Assembly (NCBI GenBank): GCA_910589425.1
Contig: CAJUSZ010000006.1
Span: forward strand, 43,351-107,350
Source: an uncultured Muribaculaceae bacterium
GTDB taxonomy: Bacteria; Bacteroidota; Bacteroidia; Bacteroidales; Muribaculaceae
Length of the DNA stretch: 64,000 bases
Reading direction: 5' to 3'
Every line of letters starts with the position of its first letter. Positions within the stretch are counted from its first letter, which is position 1. Under the pieces are notes generated by a model. That model searched no databases. It was given only the letters and a program-made list of their open reading frames with translations, and was not told the origin of the DNA. Below are positions 50,085 to 58,207 of the stretch, piece after piece. A program made the translations under genes and the position numbers.

Positions 50085-50253
50085 CGCGTATTTTTGGGCG
50101 CGGATATGTTGCGGCAAGCTGATATCTATCTTGCATGCGTTCGGGAAAATACGTCCGTGATATTCGGTCCGGAGCTTTCCCAAAGTGCTGCGGTGTCTGT
50201 CCATTTATCTGTGGCTCAAAGATATAAACATATATATAGACATATCGAGAGTA

Positions 50254-50287
50254 TTAAATATTGTTCAGATTATCTGAATCAATTTAA
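50254..50287 (+). promoter_or_regulatory. Hairpin in the rpsH leader
   Basis: TTCAGAT-t-ATCTGAA (50264-50278) inside TTAAAT/ATTTAA (50254-50259 with 50282-50287), ending 11 nt before the rpsH ATG. It could control initiation on rpsH. Confidence 0.5.
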
Positions 50288-50298
50288 ACATCAAAACA

Positions 50299-50697
50299 AT
50301 GACTGATCCAATAGCAGATTATTTGACCAGATTGAGGAACGCCATCCGTGCGGGACACCGTGTGGTGGAAGTTCCGGCGTCGAAAATGAAAATGGAGATC
50401 ACAAAGATCCTGTTCGATCAGGGTTATATCCTCAACTACAAGTTTGAGGAATGTGAGAATCCCCAGGGCATCATCAAGATCGCGCTGAAGTATGACCCCA
50501 TCGACCGGGTTAACGCTATCAAAAACCTACACCGCGTTTCGCGTCCGGGTCTCCGCCAGTATACTGGCTACAAGGACATGCCCCGCGTACTCAATGGACT
50601 CGGCATCGCCATCCTTTCGACCTCGAAGGGAGTGATGACCAACAAGCAGGCCAAAGAGATGAAGATCGGCGGCGAGGTATTGTGTTACGTATATTAA
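50299..50697 (+). CDS. rpsH: 30S ribosomal protein S8
   Basis: A 132-residue S8: MTDPIADYLTRLRNAIRAGH, RVSRPGLRQYTGYKDMPRVL and GIAILSTSKGVMTNKQAKEM are standard. In E. coli S8 represses the spc operon by binding its mRNA near rplE. Here S8 is first in its own transcription unit, separated from rplE and rpsN by the inserted segment. Confidence 0.99.
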   Translation: MTDPIADYLTRLRNAIRAGHRVVEVPASKMKMEITKILFDQGYILNYKFEECENPQGIIKIALKYDPIDRVNAIKNLHRVSRPGLRQYTGYKDMPRVLNGLGIAILSTSKGVMTNKQAKEMKIGGEVLCYVY

Positions 50698-50716
50698 TCG
50701 ACAGGAGGTATTATTT

Positions 50717-51271
50717 ATGTCAAGAATAGGTAAAGCACCCATAGAGATACCTGCCGGCGTGACCGTACAGGTTAAAGATCACGTAGTAAGTGTGAAGGGT
50801 CCCAAAGGGGAACTTTCTCAGGAAATCAATCCCGACATCGAGGTGAAAGTTGAGGATGGCGTAATAAACGTAGTCCGTCCGGATGACGAGCGCGAGCATC
50901 GCGCCCTTCACGGCCTCTACCGCGCGCTTATCCATAACATGGTCGTAGGCGTGTCGGAAGGCTACAAGAAGGAGATGGAACTCGTAGGCGTAGGTTATCG
51001 TGCCGCCGCCACCGGTCAGGTACTCGAGCTTTCGCTCGGCTATTCACATGCTATCTTCATCAAGCTTCCCAAAGAGATAAAAGTAGAGGCGAAATCGGAA
51101 CGTAACAAAAATCCGCTCATCATCCTCGAAAGCTCCGACAAGCAGCTTCTCGGTCAGGTGTGCGCGAAGATCCGCTCGCTCCGCAAGCCTGAACCCTACA
51201 AGGGCAAAGGTATCAAGTTTGTCGGCGAAATCATCCGTCGCAAGTCGGGTAAGTCGGCCAATGCTAAATAA
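50717..51271 (+). CDS. rplF: 50S ribosomal protein L6
   Basis: A 184-residue L6 with two related beta-sheet domains: MSRIGKAPIEIPAGV, ALIHNMVVGVSEGYKKEMEL and KPEPYKGKGIKFVGEIIRRK. 19 bp after rpsH. Confidence 0.99.
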   Translation: MSRIGKAPIEIPAGVTVQVKDHVVSVKGPKGELSQEINPDIEVKVEDGVINVVRPDDEREHRALHGLYRALIHNMVVGVSEGYKKEMELVGVGYRAAATGQVLELSLGYSHAIFIKLPKEIKVEAKSERNKNPLIILESSDKQLLGQVCAKIRSLRKPEPYKGKGIKFVGEIIRRKSGKSANAK

Positions 51272-51290
51272 TTAAATCAGAAGGCAAATC

Positions 51291-51632
51291 ATGGTATCCA
51301 AGATAGCAAGAAGAAATAAAATCAAAACCCGTATCCGTGGTAAGATCTCCGGCACAGCCGAGCGTCCGCGCATGAGCGTATTCCGCTCCAACAAGGGTAT
51401 CTATGTACAGATAATAGACGATCTCGCCGGCAACACACTTTGCGCCGCCAGCTCCAAGGGCATCGAAGCTGCCAACAAGACTGAGCAGAGCGCCAAAGTA
51501 GGTGAGGCGATCGCCAAGAAAGCAATTGAGAATGGTATCAGCGAGGTCGTGTTCGACCGTAACGGCTACCTTTTCCATGGCAGAGTGAAATCATTGGCCG
51601 ATGCAGCACGCAAGGCCGGTCTTAAATTTTAA
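51291..51632 (+). CDS. rplR: 50S ribosomal protein L18
   Basis: A 113-residue 5S rRNA-binding protein: RIRGKISGTAERPRMSVFRS, GIYVQIIDDLAGNTLCAASS and VVFDRNGYLFHGRVKSLADA. Confidence 0.98.
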   Translation: MVSKIARRNKIKTRIRGKISGTAERPRMSVFRSNKGIYVQIIDDLAGNTLCAASSKGIEAANKTEQSAKVGEAIAKKAIENGISEVVFDRNGYLFHGRVKSLADAARKAGLKF

Positions 51633-51640
51633 TAGAGATC

Positions 51641-52162
51641 ATGGCACAGAGAAACAACAGAGTAAAATCGACTAATGATTTGGAATTGAAAGACCGTCTT
51701 GTGGCGATCAACCGTGTGACGAAAGTTACCAAAGGTGGTCGTGCGTTCAGTTTTGCCGCTATAGTTGTAGTCGGCAATGAAGACGGCATCATCGGCTGGG
51801 GTCTTGGCAAGGCCAACGAGGTTCAGGCCGCTATCGCCAAAGGCGTGGAGGCTGCCAAGAAAAACCTTATCCGCGTTCCTATCCACAAAGGAACCATTCC
51901 CCACGAGCAGAGCGCGAAGTTCGGCGGCTCACGCATCCTTCTCAAGCCTGCCTCAGAAGGTACGGGAGTGAAGGCCGGCGGCGCTATGCGTGCTGTGCTT
52001 GAGAGCGCTGGCATCACCGACGTGCTTGCCAAGTCAAAAGGTTCGTCAAATCCCCACAACCTCGTAAAGGCCACGATCGAGGCTCTCGGCGAACTCCGCA
52101 GCCCCGCCCAGGTGGCTCAGAACCGTGGAATCTCCGTGGAGAAAGTGTTTAACGGCAAATAA
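51641..52162 (+). CDS. rpsE: 30S ribosomal protein S5
   Basis: A 173-residue S5: RVTKVTKGGRAFSFAAIVVV, GWGLGKANEVQAAIAKGVEA and GTGVKAGGAMRAVLESAGI. The spectinomycin-contact loop (TKGGRAFSF) is unaltered. Confidence 0.99.
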   Translation: MAQRNNRVKSTNDLELKDRLVAINRVTKVTKGGRAFSFAAIVVVGNEDGIIGWGLGKANEVQAAIAKGVEAAKKNLIRVPIHKGTIPHEQSAKFGGSRILLKPASEGTGVKAGGAMRAVLESAGITDVLAKSKGSSNPHNLVKATIEALGELRSPAQVAQNRGISVEKVFNGK

Positions 52163-52172
52163 ATAAGAAGAA

Positions 52173-52355
52173 ATGGCACAAATTGCAATCAAACAGATCA
52201 AAAGCCGCATCAACTGTCCTGCCGTTCAGAAACGCACGCTTGATGCCCTCGGCCTGAGAAAGATGAACCACACCGTGGTGCATGAGGACAATGCATCTAT
52301 CCGCGGCATGGTGAAAGCTGTGCATCATCTTGTAGAAGTGACCGAAGTGAAATGA
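52173..52355 (+). CDS. rpmD: 50S ribosomal protein L30
   Basis: A 60-residue L30: AQIAIKQIKSRINCPAVQKR, TLDALGLRKMNHTVVHEDN and a VEVTEVK end are typical. Confidence 0.97.
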   Translation: MAQIAIKQIKSRINCPAVQKRTLDALGLRKMNHTVVHEDNASIRGMVKAVHHLVEVTEVK

Positions 52356-52377
52356 TAATTACCCGGCGGCGGCCCGG

Positions 52378-52402
52378 AGTTCCCGGATAAGTCATCGGGA
52401 AC
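52378..52402 (+). promoter_or_regulatory. Hairpin in the rpmD-rplO spacer
   Basis: GTTCCCG and CGGGAAC pair across a short loop in the 103-nt spacer; more GC-rich complementarity surrounds it. Possible processing or attenuation element. Confidence 0.45.
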
Positions 52403-52458
52403 TGACATTCGAGCCGTTCCGGGGAAGGACACGAACAACGAAATAAAACAGCAAAGCA

Positions 52459-52905
52459 ATGGAAATACACAATATGCAGCCTGCAGTGGGCAGCAACAAG
52501 AAAAACAAGAGAATCGGCCGTGGTCCGGGTTCCGGCTACGGCGGCACATCCACCCGCGGCCACAAGGGAGCCAAATCACGCTCCGGCTACAAGCGCAAGA
52601 TCGGTTTCGAGGGTGGCCAGATGCCTCTCCAGCGTCGTCTGCCGAAGTTCGGCTTCAAGAACATCAACCGCGTTGAGTACAAAGCGCTCAACCTTGACGC
52701 TCTTGAAACCCTTGCCGAAGCAAAGAATCTCACCAAGATTACTGTTGAGGATCTTCGTGCAGCAGGACTTGTGCCCAAGAAAGCTCTTGTGAAGATTCTC
52801 GGCAATGGATCGATCTCGCGTGCCATCGAAGTGGAGGCACCCGCGTTTTCGAAAAAGGCCGAGGAAGCTATCACTGCAGCCGGCGGTACAGTCATCAAAA
52901 AATAA
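52459..52905 (+). CDS. rplO: 50S ribosomal protein L15
   Basis: A 148-residue L15: NMQPAVGSNKKNKRIGRGPG, the Gly/Arg-rich STRGHKGAKSRSGYKRKIGF loop, GGQMPLQRRLPKFGFKNINR and the SKKAEEAITAAGGTV-type end. Confidence 0.98.
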   Translation: MEIHNMQPAVGSNKKNKRIGRGPGSGYGGTSTRGHKGAKSRSGYKRKIGFEGGQMPLQRRLPKFGFKNINRVEYKALNLDALETLAEAKNLTKITVEDLRAAGLVPKKALVKILGNGSISRAIEVEAPAFSKKAEEAITAAGGTVIKK

Positions 52906-52914
52906 ATATTCACA

Positions 52915-54252
52915 ATGGGATTTACTAAAACAATAAAAAATATCTGGAGCGTAGAGGATCTTCGCAAGCGCATCGGAATCACGCTGCTGCTTGTGATCAT
53001 CTATCGCTTCGGATGCTATGTAGTGCTTCCCGGCATCAACCCGGACGAGCTCATGGCATTGAAGAATTTTACATCCGACGGCCTGATGCAGCTGTTAGAC
53101 ATGTTCTCTGGAGGTGCATTCTCGCAGGCGTCGATCTTCGCGTTGGGTATCATGCCCTATATCACGGCGTCGATCGTGATCCAGCTTCTCGGCATGGTCG
53201 TGCCCGCGTTCCAGAAGATGCAGCGCGACGGCGAGAGCGGACGGATGAAAATGAATCAGTACACGCGCTATCTTACGGTGTTGATACTTGTGCTTCAGGG
53301 TCCTGCCTATCTGATGAACCTCAAATATCAGGTTCAGGCAGCTGGCGGACATGTGGATCTCGGAGCCTGGACAATTGCCTTCATGACAATCGTTCTCGCG
53401 GCCGGCTCGATGTTTATCATGTGGCTCGGCGAGCGGATCGATCAGAAAGGTGTCGGCAACGGCATTTCCTTCATAATCCTGATCGGTATCATCGCCCGTC
53501 TTCCGGAGGCTTTCATACAGGAGTTTACCGGACGTCTGATGAACTCGGCAGGTGGCGGTCTCGTCATTTTCCTTCTTGAAATTGTAATCCTTCTCGCAGT
53601 CATTGCCGGCGCTGTGCTTCTCGTTCAGGGAACACGCAAGGTGCCCGTGCAGTATGCCAAGAAGATCGTGGGCAACAAGCAGTATGGCGGTGCCCGCCAG
53701 TACATTCCCCTCAAGGTGAATGCGGCTGGTGTGATGCCTATCATTTTCGCCCAGGCCATCATGTTCATACCCATCACTCTGGTTGGCTTCAGCACCAGCC
53801 AGACTGGATTCTTCGGCGCGTTGACCGATATGTATGGCTTCTGGTACAATTTCATCTACTTCCTGATGATTGTCGCCTTCACTTATTTCTACACGGCGAT
53901 AACAGTTCGTCCGGCCCAGATGGCCGAGGAGATGAAGCGTAACAACGGTTTCATCCCCGGAATCAAGCCCGGCAAACCGACTGTGGAATATCTGGATTCA
54001 ATCATGTCGAGAATCACGCTTCCCGGTTCCATTTTCCTCGGAGTCGTCGCTATCCTTCCGGCTATCGCCCATATCTGCGGCCTTAACCGAAGCTTCGCGT
54101 CGTTCTTCGGCGGCACATCGCTGCTGATTCTCGTAGGAGTAGTTCTCGATACGCTCCGCATCATCGAAGGACATCTGCTCATGCGCAAGTATGACGGTCT
54201 GATGAAGGATGGTCGTATCAAGGGACGCACGACTGGCAGCTCCGCGTTTTAA
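52915..54252 (+). CDS. secY: Preprotein translocase subunit SecY
   Basis: A 445-residue channel of the Sec translocon with ten transmembrane helices. MFSGGAFSQASIFALGIMPY, ITASIVIQLLGMVVPAFQKM and the cytosolic loop before NNGFIPGIKPGKPTVEYLD are hallmark segments. 9 bp after rplO, in the normal spc position. The 130-nt spacer after it contains the palindrome CCGGGG-GATC-CCCGG region (about 54297-54311). Confidence 0.99.
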   Translation: MGFTKTIKNIWSVEDLRKRIGITLLLVIIYRFGCYVVLPGINPDELMALKNFTSDGLMQLLDMFSGGAFSQASIFALGIMPYITASIVIQLLGMVVPAFQKMQRDGESGRMKMNQYTRYLTVLILVLQGPAYLMNLKYQVQAAGGHVDLGAWTIAFMTIVLAAGSMFIMWLGERIDQKGVGNGISFIILIGIIARLPEAFIQEFTGRLMNSAGGGLVIFLLEIVILLAVIAGAVLLVQGTRKVPVQYAKKIVGNKQYGGARQYIPLKVNAAGVMPIIFAQAIMFIPITLVGFSTSQTGFFGALTDMYGFWYNFIYFLMIVAFTYFYTAITVRPAQMAEEMKRNNGFIPGIKPGKPTVEYLDSIMSRITLPGSIFLGVVAILPAIAHICGLNRSFASFFGGTSLLILVGVVLDTLRIIEGHLLMRKYDGLMKDGRIKGRTTGSSAF

Positions 54253-54382
54253 TTAAGATGTAAATAACAAGAACTTCTGATTTCAACCCAAGTCGGCCCG
54301 GGGGATCCCCGGATTTCCCCGGAGCTGACAGATATTCTGATCTCATACTGACGATCCCAGCCAATCCAAAACAGAACACAAG

Positions 54383-55165
54383 ATGATTTATCTCAAGACA
54401 GCGGAAGAACTCGAAAAGATGCGCAAGGCGGCAGATCTGACGTCGCGCGCGCTTGGAGAAGTGGCCAAATGGGTAAAGCCCGGAGTAACCACCGGCAAGC
54501 TGGATGCAATAGCCAGGGAATTCATACTTGACAACGGCGGCCGTCCGGCCTGTCTCGGTTATCAGGGTTTTCCGGGTACGCTATGCATTGAGGTGAATGA
54601 CACTGTGGTGCATGGATTTCCCTCTGACTATGTTCTCGCCGACGGCGACATCGTAGGCACGGATCTTGTCGTGGAACTTGATGGTTACAATGGCGACAGC
54701 TGCTACACTTTCCCGGTCGGGGAGGTTGATGAGAAAGTGCTTTCGCTGATGAGAACCACAAAGGAATCCCTCTACAAGGGAATAGAAGCGGCAAAGGCGG
54801 GAAAACGCATAGGTGATATCGCGAATGCAGTGCAGACCTACTGTGAGCGCCGCGGCTACAGCGTGGTGCGAGAAATGTGCGGTCATGGCATCGGCAAAAG
54901 TATGCATGAGTCTCCGGAAGTGCCCAACTACGGACGGAAGGGGATCGGGCCGGTGCTTAAAGACGGCATGTGCATCGCGATAGAGCCGATGATCAATATG
55001 GGAAGCAAGAATATCGTCATAGGGGGAGACGGATGGACATGCCGCACACGCGACCACAAGCCGTCGGCCCACTATGAGCATACGATAGCCATTTCAGGAG
55101 ACAATCCTGAGGTGCTTACCACCTTCTCCTATATCAAGGAGGCGATGGGCGAGTTGTATATCTGA
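54383..55165 (+). CDS. map: Type I methionine aminopeptidase
   Basis: A 260-residue enzyme that removes the initiator Met. Pita-bread fold: substrate His in TVVHGFPS, metal Asp residues in DLVVELDGYNGDSC, His in REMCGHGIGKSMHE, Glu in CIAIEPMINMG and the final Glu in HYEHTIAISGD. The secY-map-infA-rpmJ order is standard for the phylum. Confidence 0.98.
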   Translation: MIYLKTAEELEKMRKAADLTSRALGEVAKWVKPGVTTGKLDAIAREFILDNGGRPACLGYQGFPGTLCIEVNDTVVHGFPSDYVLADGDIVGTDLVVELDGYNGDSCYTFPVGEVDEKVLSLMRTTKESLYKGIEAAKAGKRIGDIANAVQTYCERRGYSVVREMCGHGIGKSMHESPEVPNYGRKGIGPVLKDGMCIAIEPMINMGSKNIVIGGDGWTCRTRDHKPSAHYEHTIAISGDNPEVLTTFSYIKEAMGELYI

Positions 55166-55196
55166 GATCAGGAGCAGAAGTAACCTACACAAGATT

Positions 55197-55415
55197 ATGG
55201 CAAAGCAAGCTGCAATAGAAATCGACGGAGTGATCCTTGAGGCATTGTCGAACGCGATGTTCAAGGTGGAACTCGAAAACGGTCATGAGATCACCGCCCA
55301 CATATCGGGCAAGATGCGCATGCACTATATAAAAATTCTCCCCGGGGACAAGGTTAAAGTGGAGATGTCTCCCTACGACCTTTCCAAAGGCAGAATCGCT
55401 TTCCGATACAAATAA
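55197..55415 (+). CDS. infA: Translation initiation factor IF-1
   Basis: A 72-residue OB-fold protein that occupies the 30S A site during initiation: IEIDGVILEALSNAMFKVEL, HISGKMRMHYIKILPGDKVK and SPYDLSKGRIAFRYK are canonical. Confidence 0.99.
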   Translation: MAKQAAIEIDGVILEALSNAMFKVELENGHEITAHISGKMRMHYIKILPGDKVKVEMSPYDLSKGRIAFRYK

Positions 55416-55429
55416 AACAGACACCAGAT

Positions 55430-55546
55430 ATGAAAGTAAGAGCATCAATCAAGAAGCGCACCGCCGACAGCAAGATCGTGCGCCGGAAAGGAAGATTGTA
55501 CGTAATCAACAAGAAAAACCCGAAACTAAAACAGCGTCAGGGATAA
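55430..55546 (+). CDS. rpmJ: 50S ribosomal protein L36, zinc-free form
   Basis: A 38-residue protein, MKVRASIKKR to PKLKQRQG, 14 bp after infA. The KVRAS start and KQRQG end are diagnostic of L36. The three Cys and one His that bind zinc in the standard form are replaced (for example TADSKIV in place of CRNCKIV), so this is the zinc-independent type. Confidence 0.97.
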   Translation: MKVRASIKKRTADSKIVRRKGRLYVINKKNPKLKQRQG

Positions 55547-55593
55547 TCGGGCTGAACCCGTACCCGAAGACGATATAATTTTTACGACATACA

Positions 55594-55974
55594 ATGGCAG
55601 TAAGAATCGTCGGCGTAGATTTGCCGCAAAACAAGAGAGGTGAAATAGCCTTGACCTACATCTTCGGCATAGGCCGGAGCGCCGCCAACAAAATTCTGAC
55701 AAAGGCGGGTGTAGACAAAGACATCAAAGTGAAAGACTGGACAGACGATCAGGCAGCAGCCGTGCGTGAAGTCATTCAGGCAGACTTCAAGGTGGAGGGT
55801 GATCTCCGCTCGGAAATCCAGCTCAACATCAAGCGACTGATGGATATCGGCTGCTATCGCGGCATCCGTCATCGCATCGGTCTCCCCGTGCGTGGACAAA
55901 GCACCAAGAACAATGCCCGCACACGCAAGGGACGTAAGAAAACAGTCGCTAACAAGAAGAAAGCTACAAAATAA
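55594..55974 (+). CDS. rpsM: 30S ribosomal protein S13
   Basis: A 126-residue head protein that contacts the P-site tRNA and forms bridge B1: RIVGVDLPQNKRGEIALTYI, GIGRSAANKILTKAG and RGQSTKNNARTRKGRKKTV. Confidence 0.99.
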   Translation: MAVRIVGVDLPQNKRGEIALTYIFGIGRSAANKILTKAGVDKDIKVKDWTDDQAAAVREVIQADFKVEGDLRSEIQLNIKRLMDIGCYRGIRHRIGLPVRGQSTKNNARTRKGRKKTVANKKKATK

Positions 55975-55982
55975 TATAGACT

Positions 55983-56372
55983 ATGGCAAAGAAAACAGTC
56001 GCAGCCAAGAAGAGAAACGTCAAGGTGGACGCTATGGGTCAGCTTCACGTTCACTCCTCATTCAACAACATTATCGTTTGTCTTGCAAACAGCGAGGGTC
56101 AGGTCATCTCCTGGTCATCGGCAGGCAAGATGGGCTTCCGTGGTTCGAAGAAGAACACACCCTATGCAGCTCAGATGGCTGCACAGGACTGCGCCAAGGT
56201 TGCTTACGATCTCGGATTGCGTAAGGTGAAAGCATACGTGAAAGGCCCCGGCAACGGCCGTGAGTCAGCGATCCGCACCGTGCATGGCGCCGGAATCGAG
56301 GTAACCGAGATTGTAGACGTTACTCCGCTTCCGCACAACGGATGCCGTCCCCCGAAACGCAGAAGAGTCTAA
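55983..56372 (+). CDS. rpsK: 30S ribosomal protein S11
   Basis: A 129-residue platform protein: HVHSSFNNIIVCLANSEGQV, SWSSAGKMGFRGSKKNTPYA and the end PHNGCRPPKRRRV. 8 bp after rpsM. Confidence 0.99.
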   Translation: MAKKTVAAKKRNVKVDAMGQLHVHSSFNNIIVCLANSEGQVISWSSAGKMGFRGSKKNTPYAAQMAAQDCAKVAYDLGLRKVKAYVKGPGNGRESAIRTVHGAGIEVTEIVDVTPLPHNGCRPPKRRRV

Positions 56373-56452
56373 ACGATAACATAAATCTTTAAAATCAAAG
56401 TCGGTTTAGCCGATGCCCGTGAAGTCCGCGAAGTCGAAGCTTCCGGCGAAAA

Positions 56453-56506
56453 GACCGTCGGGAGGTCTGAGAACAATCAGACCAACCACCTACCTCTCAG
56501 ACGGTC
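56453..56506 (+). promoter_or_regulatory. Switch-like leader structure before rpsD
   Basis: In the 208-nt rpsK-rpsD spacer, GACCGTC (56453-56459) pairs with GACGGTC (56500-56506) around GGTCTGA (56464-56470)/TCAGACC (56477-56483). GTCTGAG (56465-56471) can instead pair with CTCAGAC (56496-56502), which excludes both. Two exclusive folds suggest regulation, perhaps by S4 itself. Confidence 0.55.
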
Positions 56507-56580
56507 GCGGCTGCGCCAGGAAGTCGGGCTGAGGACCCGCGCAAGCACGGAAAACAGACAAAGAACAAGAGAATAAAACA

Positions 56581-57186
56581 ATGGCAAGATATACAGGTCC
56601 AAAGACAAAAATCGCCCGTAAATTCGGGGAAGCCATCTATGGCGAGGACAAGGTTTTGGCAAAGAAGAACTACCCGCCGGGCCAGCACGGCCTGAACCGT
56701 CGTCGCAAGACATCGGAGTACGGTCTGCAGCTGCGCGAGAAGCAGAAAGCCAAATATACATACGGCGTGCTTGAACGTCAGTTCCGCAATCTGTTTGAGA
56801 CAGCGGCCCGCACCAAAGGTATCACCGGTGAGGTTCTTCTTCAGCTTCTTGAGAGCCGTCTGGACAATGTGGTCTACCGTCTGGGCATTGCCCCGACCCG
56901 TCCCGCCGCACGCCAGATCGTGCTTCACAAGCACATCACAGTCAACGGTAAGGTTGTCAACATACCGTCTTATCGTGTAAAGGCCGGGGATGTGGTGGCT
57001 GTCCGTGAGAAATCGAAATCGCTCGAAGTGATTGCCGATTGTCTCGCTGGATTCAACCACAGCAAGTATCCCTGGATCGAGTGGGACGAGAGTGTGAAAG
57101 GCGGTAAATTCCTCCATACTCCCCAGCGCGAGGACATCCCTGAGAACATCAAGGAACAGCTTATCGTAGAGTTGTATTCTAAATAA
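56581..57186 (+). CDS. rpsD: 30S ribosomal protein S4, zinc-free form
   Basis: A 201-residue assembly-initiating protein: ARYTGPKTKIARKFGEAIYG, KKNYPPGQHGLNRRRKTSEY and the S4 RNA-binding domain (RLDNVVYRLGIAPTRPAARQ, INITVNGK-type HITVNGKVVNIPSYRV). No N-terminal zinc cysteines. Regulates the alpha operon in E. coli; here it has a structured leader of its own. Confidence 0.98.
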   Translation: MARYTGPKTKIARKFGEAIYGEDKVLAKKNYPPGQHGLNRRRKTSEYGLQLREKQKAKYTYGVLERQFRNLFETAARTKGITGEVLLQLLESRLDNVVYRLGIAPTRPAARQIVLHKHITVNGKVVNIPSYRVKAGDVVAVREKSKSLEVIADCLAGFNHSKYPWIEWDESVKGGKFLHTPQREDIPENIKEQLIVELYSK

Positions 57187-57202
57187 TAAAGGATAGAGAC
57201 CC

Positions 57203-58201
57203 ATGCCAATTTTAGCATTTCAGAAGCCCGAAAAGGTCATCATGCTGGAGGAGAGCAATTCTTACGGAAAGTTTGAATTCCGTCCTCTGGAACCGGGATA
57301 TGGCCAGACAGTGGGCAATGCGCTCCGCCGCATACTGCTGTCTTCACTCGGCGGCTATGCCATCTGCTCGATCAGAATAGACGGAGTAGCCCACGAACTC
57401 GACACAATCCCCGGTGTGAAGGAAGATGTAACTAACATCATCTTGAATCTCAAACAGGTCAGATTCAAGCAGATCGTAGAGGACACCGACACTGAGAAGG
57501 CATTAGTCAACGTTTCGGGAATCGATGTGTTCAAGGCCGGCGATTTGGGTAAGGTGCTCAGCGGATTTGAAGTCCTGAATCCCGATCTGGTGATCTGCCA
57601 TCTGGATTCATCGGCAAGCTTTCAGCTCGAATTCACAATCAACAAAGGGCGCGGTTGGGTTCCGGCCGACGAGAACCGTGAGCTTCTCGAAGGCGCCGAT
57701 CCAAGCGTGATAGCCATCGACTCGATCTACACTCCGATCAAGAATGTGAAGTATGCGGTAGAGAATTTCCGTGTGGAACAGAAGACCGACTATGAGAAAC
57801 TTCTGATCGAGGTTACGACCGATGGCTCGATTTCTCCGAAAGACGCGCTCAAAGAGGCAGCAAAGATCCTGATACACCATTTCATGCTTTTCAGCGATGA
57901 AAAGATGACGCTTGAGCAGCCCGCCGAGGCAGCCGGCGAGGAATTCGACGAGGAGGTACTCCACATGCGTCAGCTTCTCAAGAGCAAGCTGACCGACATG
58001 GCTCTTTCAGTGCGTGCGCTCAACTGCTTGAAGAGCGCTGAAGTGGAGACTCTCGGAGAGCTGGTGGTGTTCAACAAGAACGACCTCTTGAAATTCCGCA
58101 ATTTCGGACGCAAGTCGCTGACAGAACTCGACAATCTGTTGGAAAGCCTGAATCTCTCCTTTGGGATGGACATTTCAAAGTATAAATTAGACAAAGATTA
58201 A
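57203..58201 (+). CDS. rpoA: DNA-directed RNA polymerase subunit alpha
   Basis: A 332-residue subunit. The N-terminal dimerisation domain includes EPGYGQTVGNALRRILLSSL and GVKEDVTNIILNLKQVRFK. The C-terminal domain, after a Glu-rich linker (AEAAGEEFDEEV), has LSVRALNCLKSAEVETLGEL and FRNFGRKSLTELDNLL, which contact activators and UP-element DNA. Confidence 0.99.
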   Translation: MPILAFQKPEKVIMLEESNSYGKFEFRPLEPGYGQTVGNALRRILLSSLGGYAICSIRIDGVAHELDTIPGVKEDVTNIILNLKQVRFKQIVEDTDTEKALVNVSGIDVFKAGDLGKVLSGFEVLNPDLVICHLDSSASFQLEFTINKGRGWVPADENRELLEGADPSVIAIDSIYTPIKNVKYAVENFRVEQKTDYEKLLIEVTTDGSISPKDALKEAAKILIHHFMLFSDEKMTLEQPAEAAGEEFDEEVLHMRQLLKSKLTDMALSVRALNCLKSAEVETLGELVVFNKNDLLKFRNFGRKSLTELDNLLESLNLSFGMDISKYKLDKD

Positions 58202-58207
58202 TCGACG

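Noticed and set aside
50217..50224. TATCTTTG on the minus strand within the rpsH leader
   Set aside because: There is no -33 element and it would only drive antisense transcription into the regulator's upstream region; a chance match is likely in this AT-rich stretch.
38646..50298. Accessory segment as an integrative element or prophage
   Set aside because: No integrase, transposase, relaxase, phage gene or flanking repeat is visible. It may have arrived by homologous exchange or rearrangement.
50082..50306. A 74-residue frame upstream of rpsH
   Set aside because: It starts at a TTG inside the TATCTTTG promoter element and overlaps the rpsH start; it is leader sequence.
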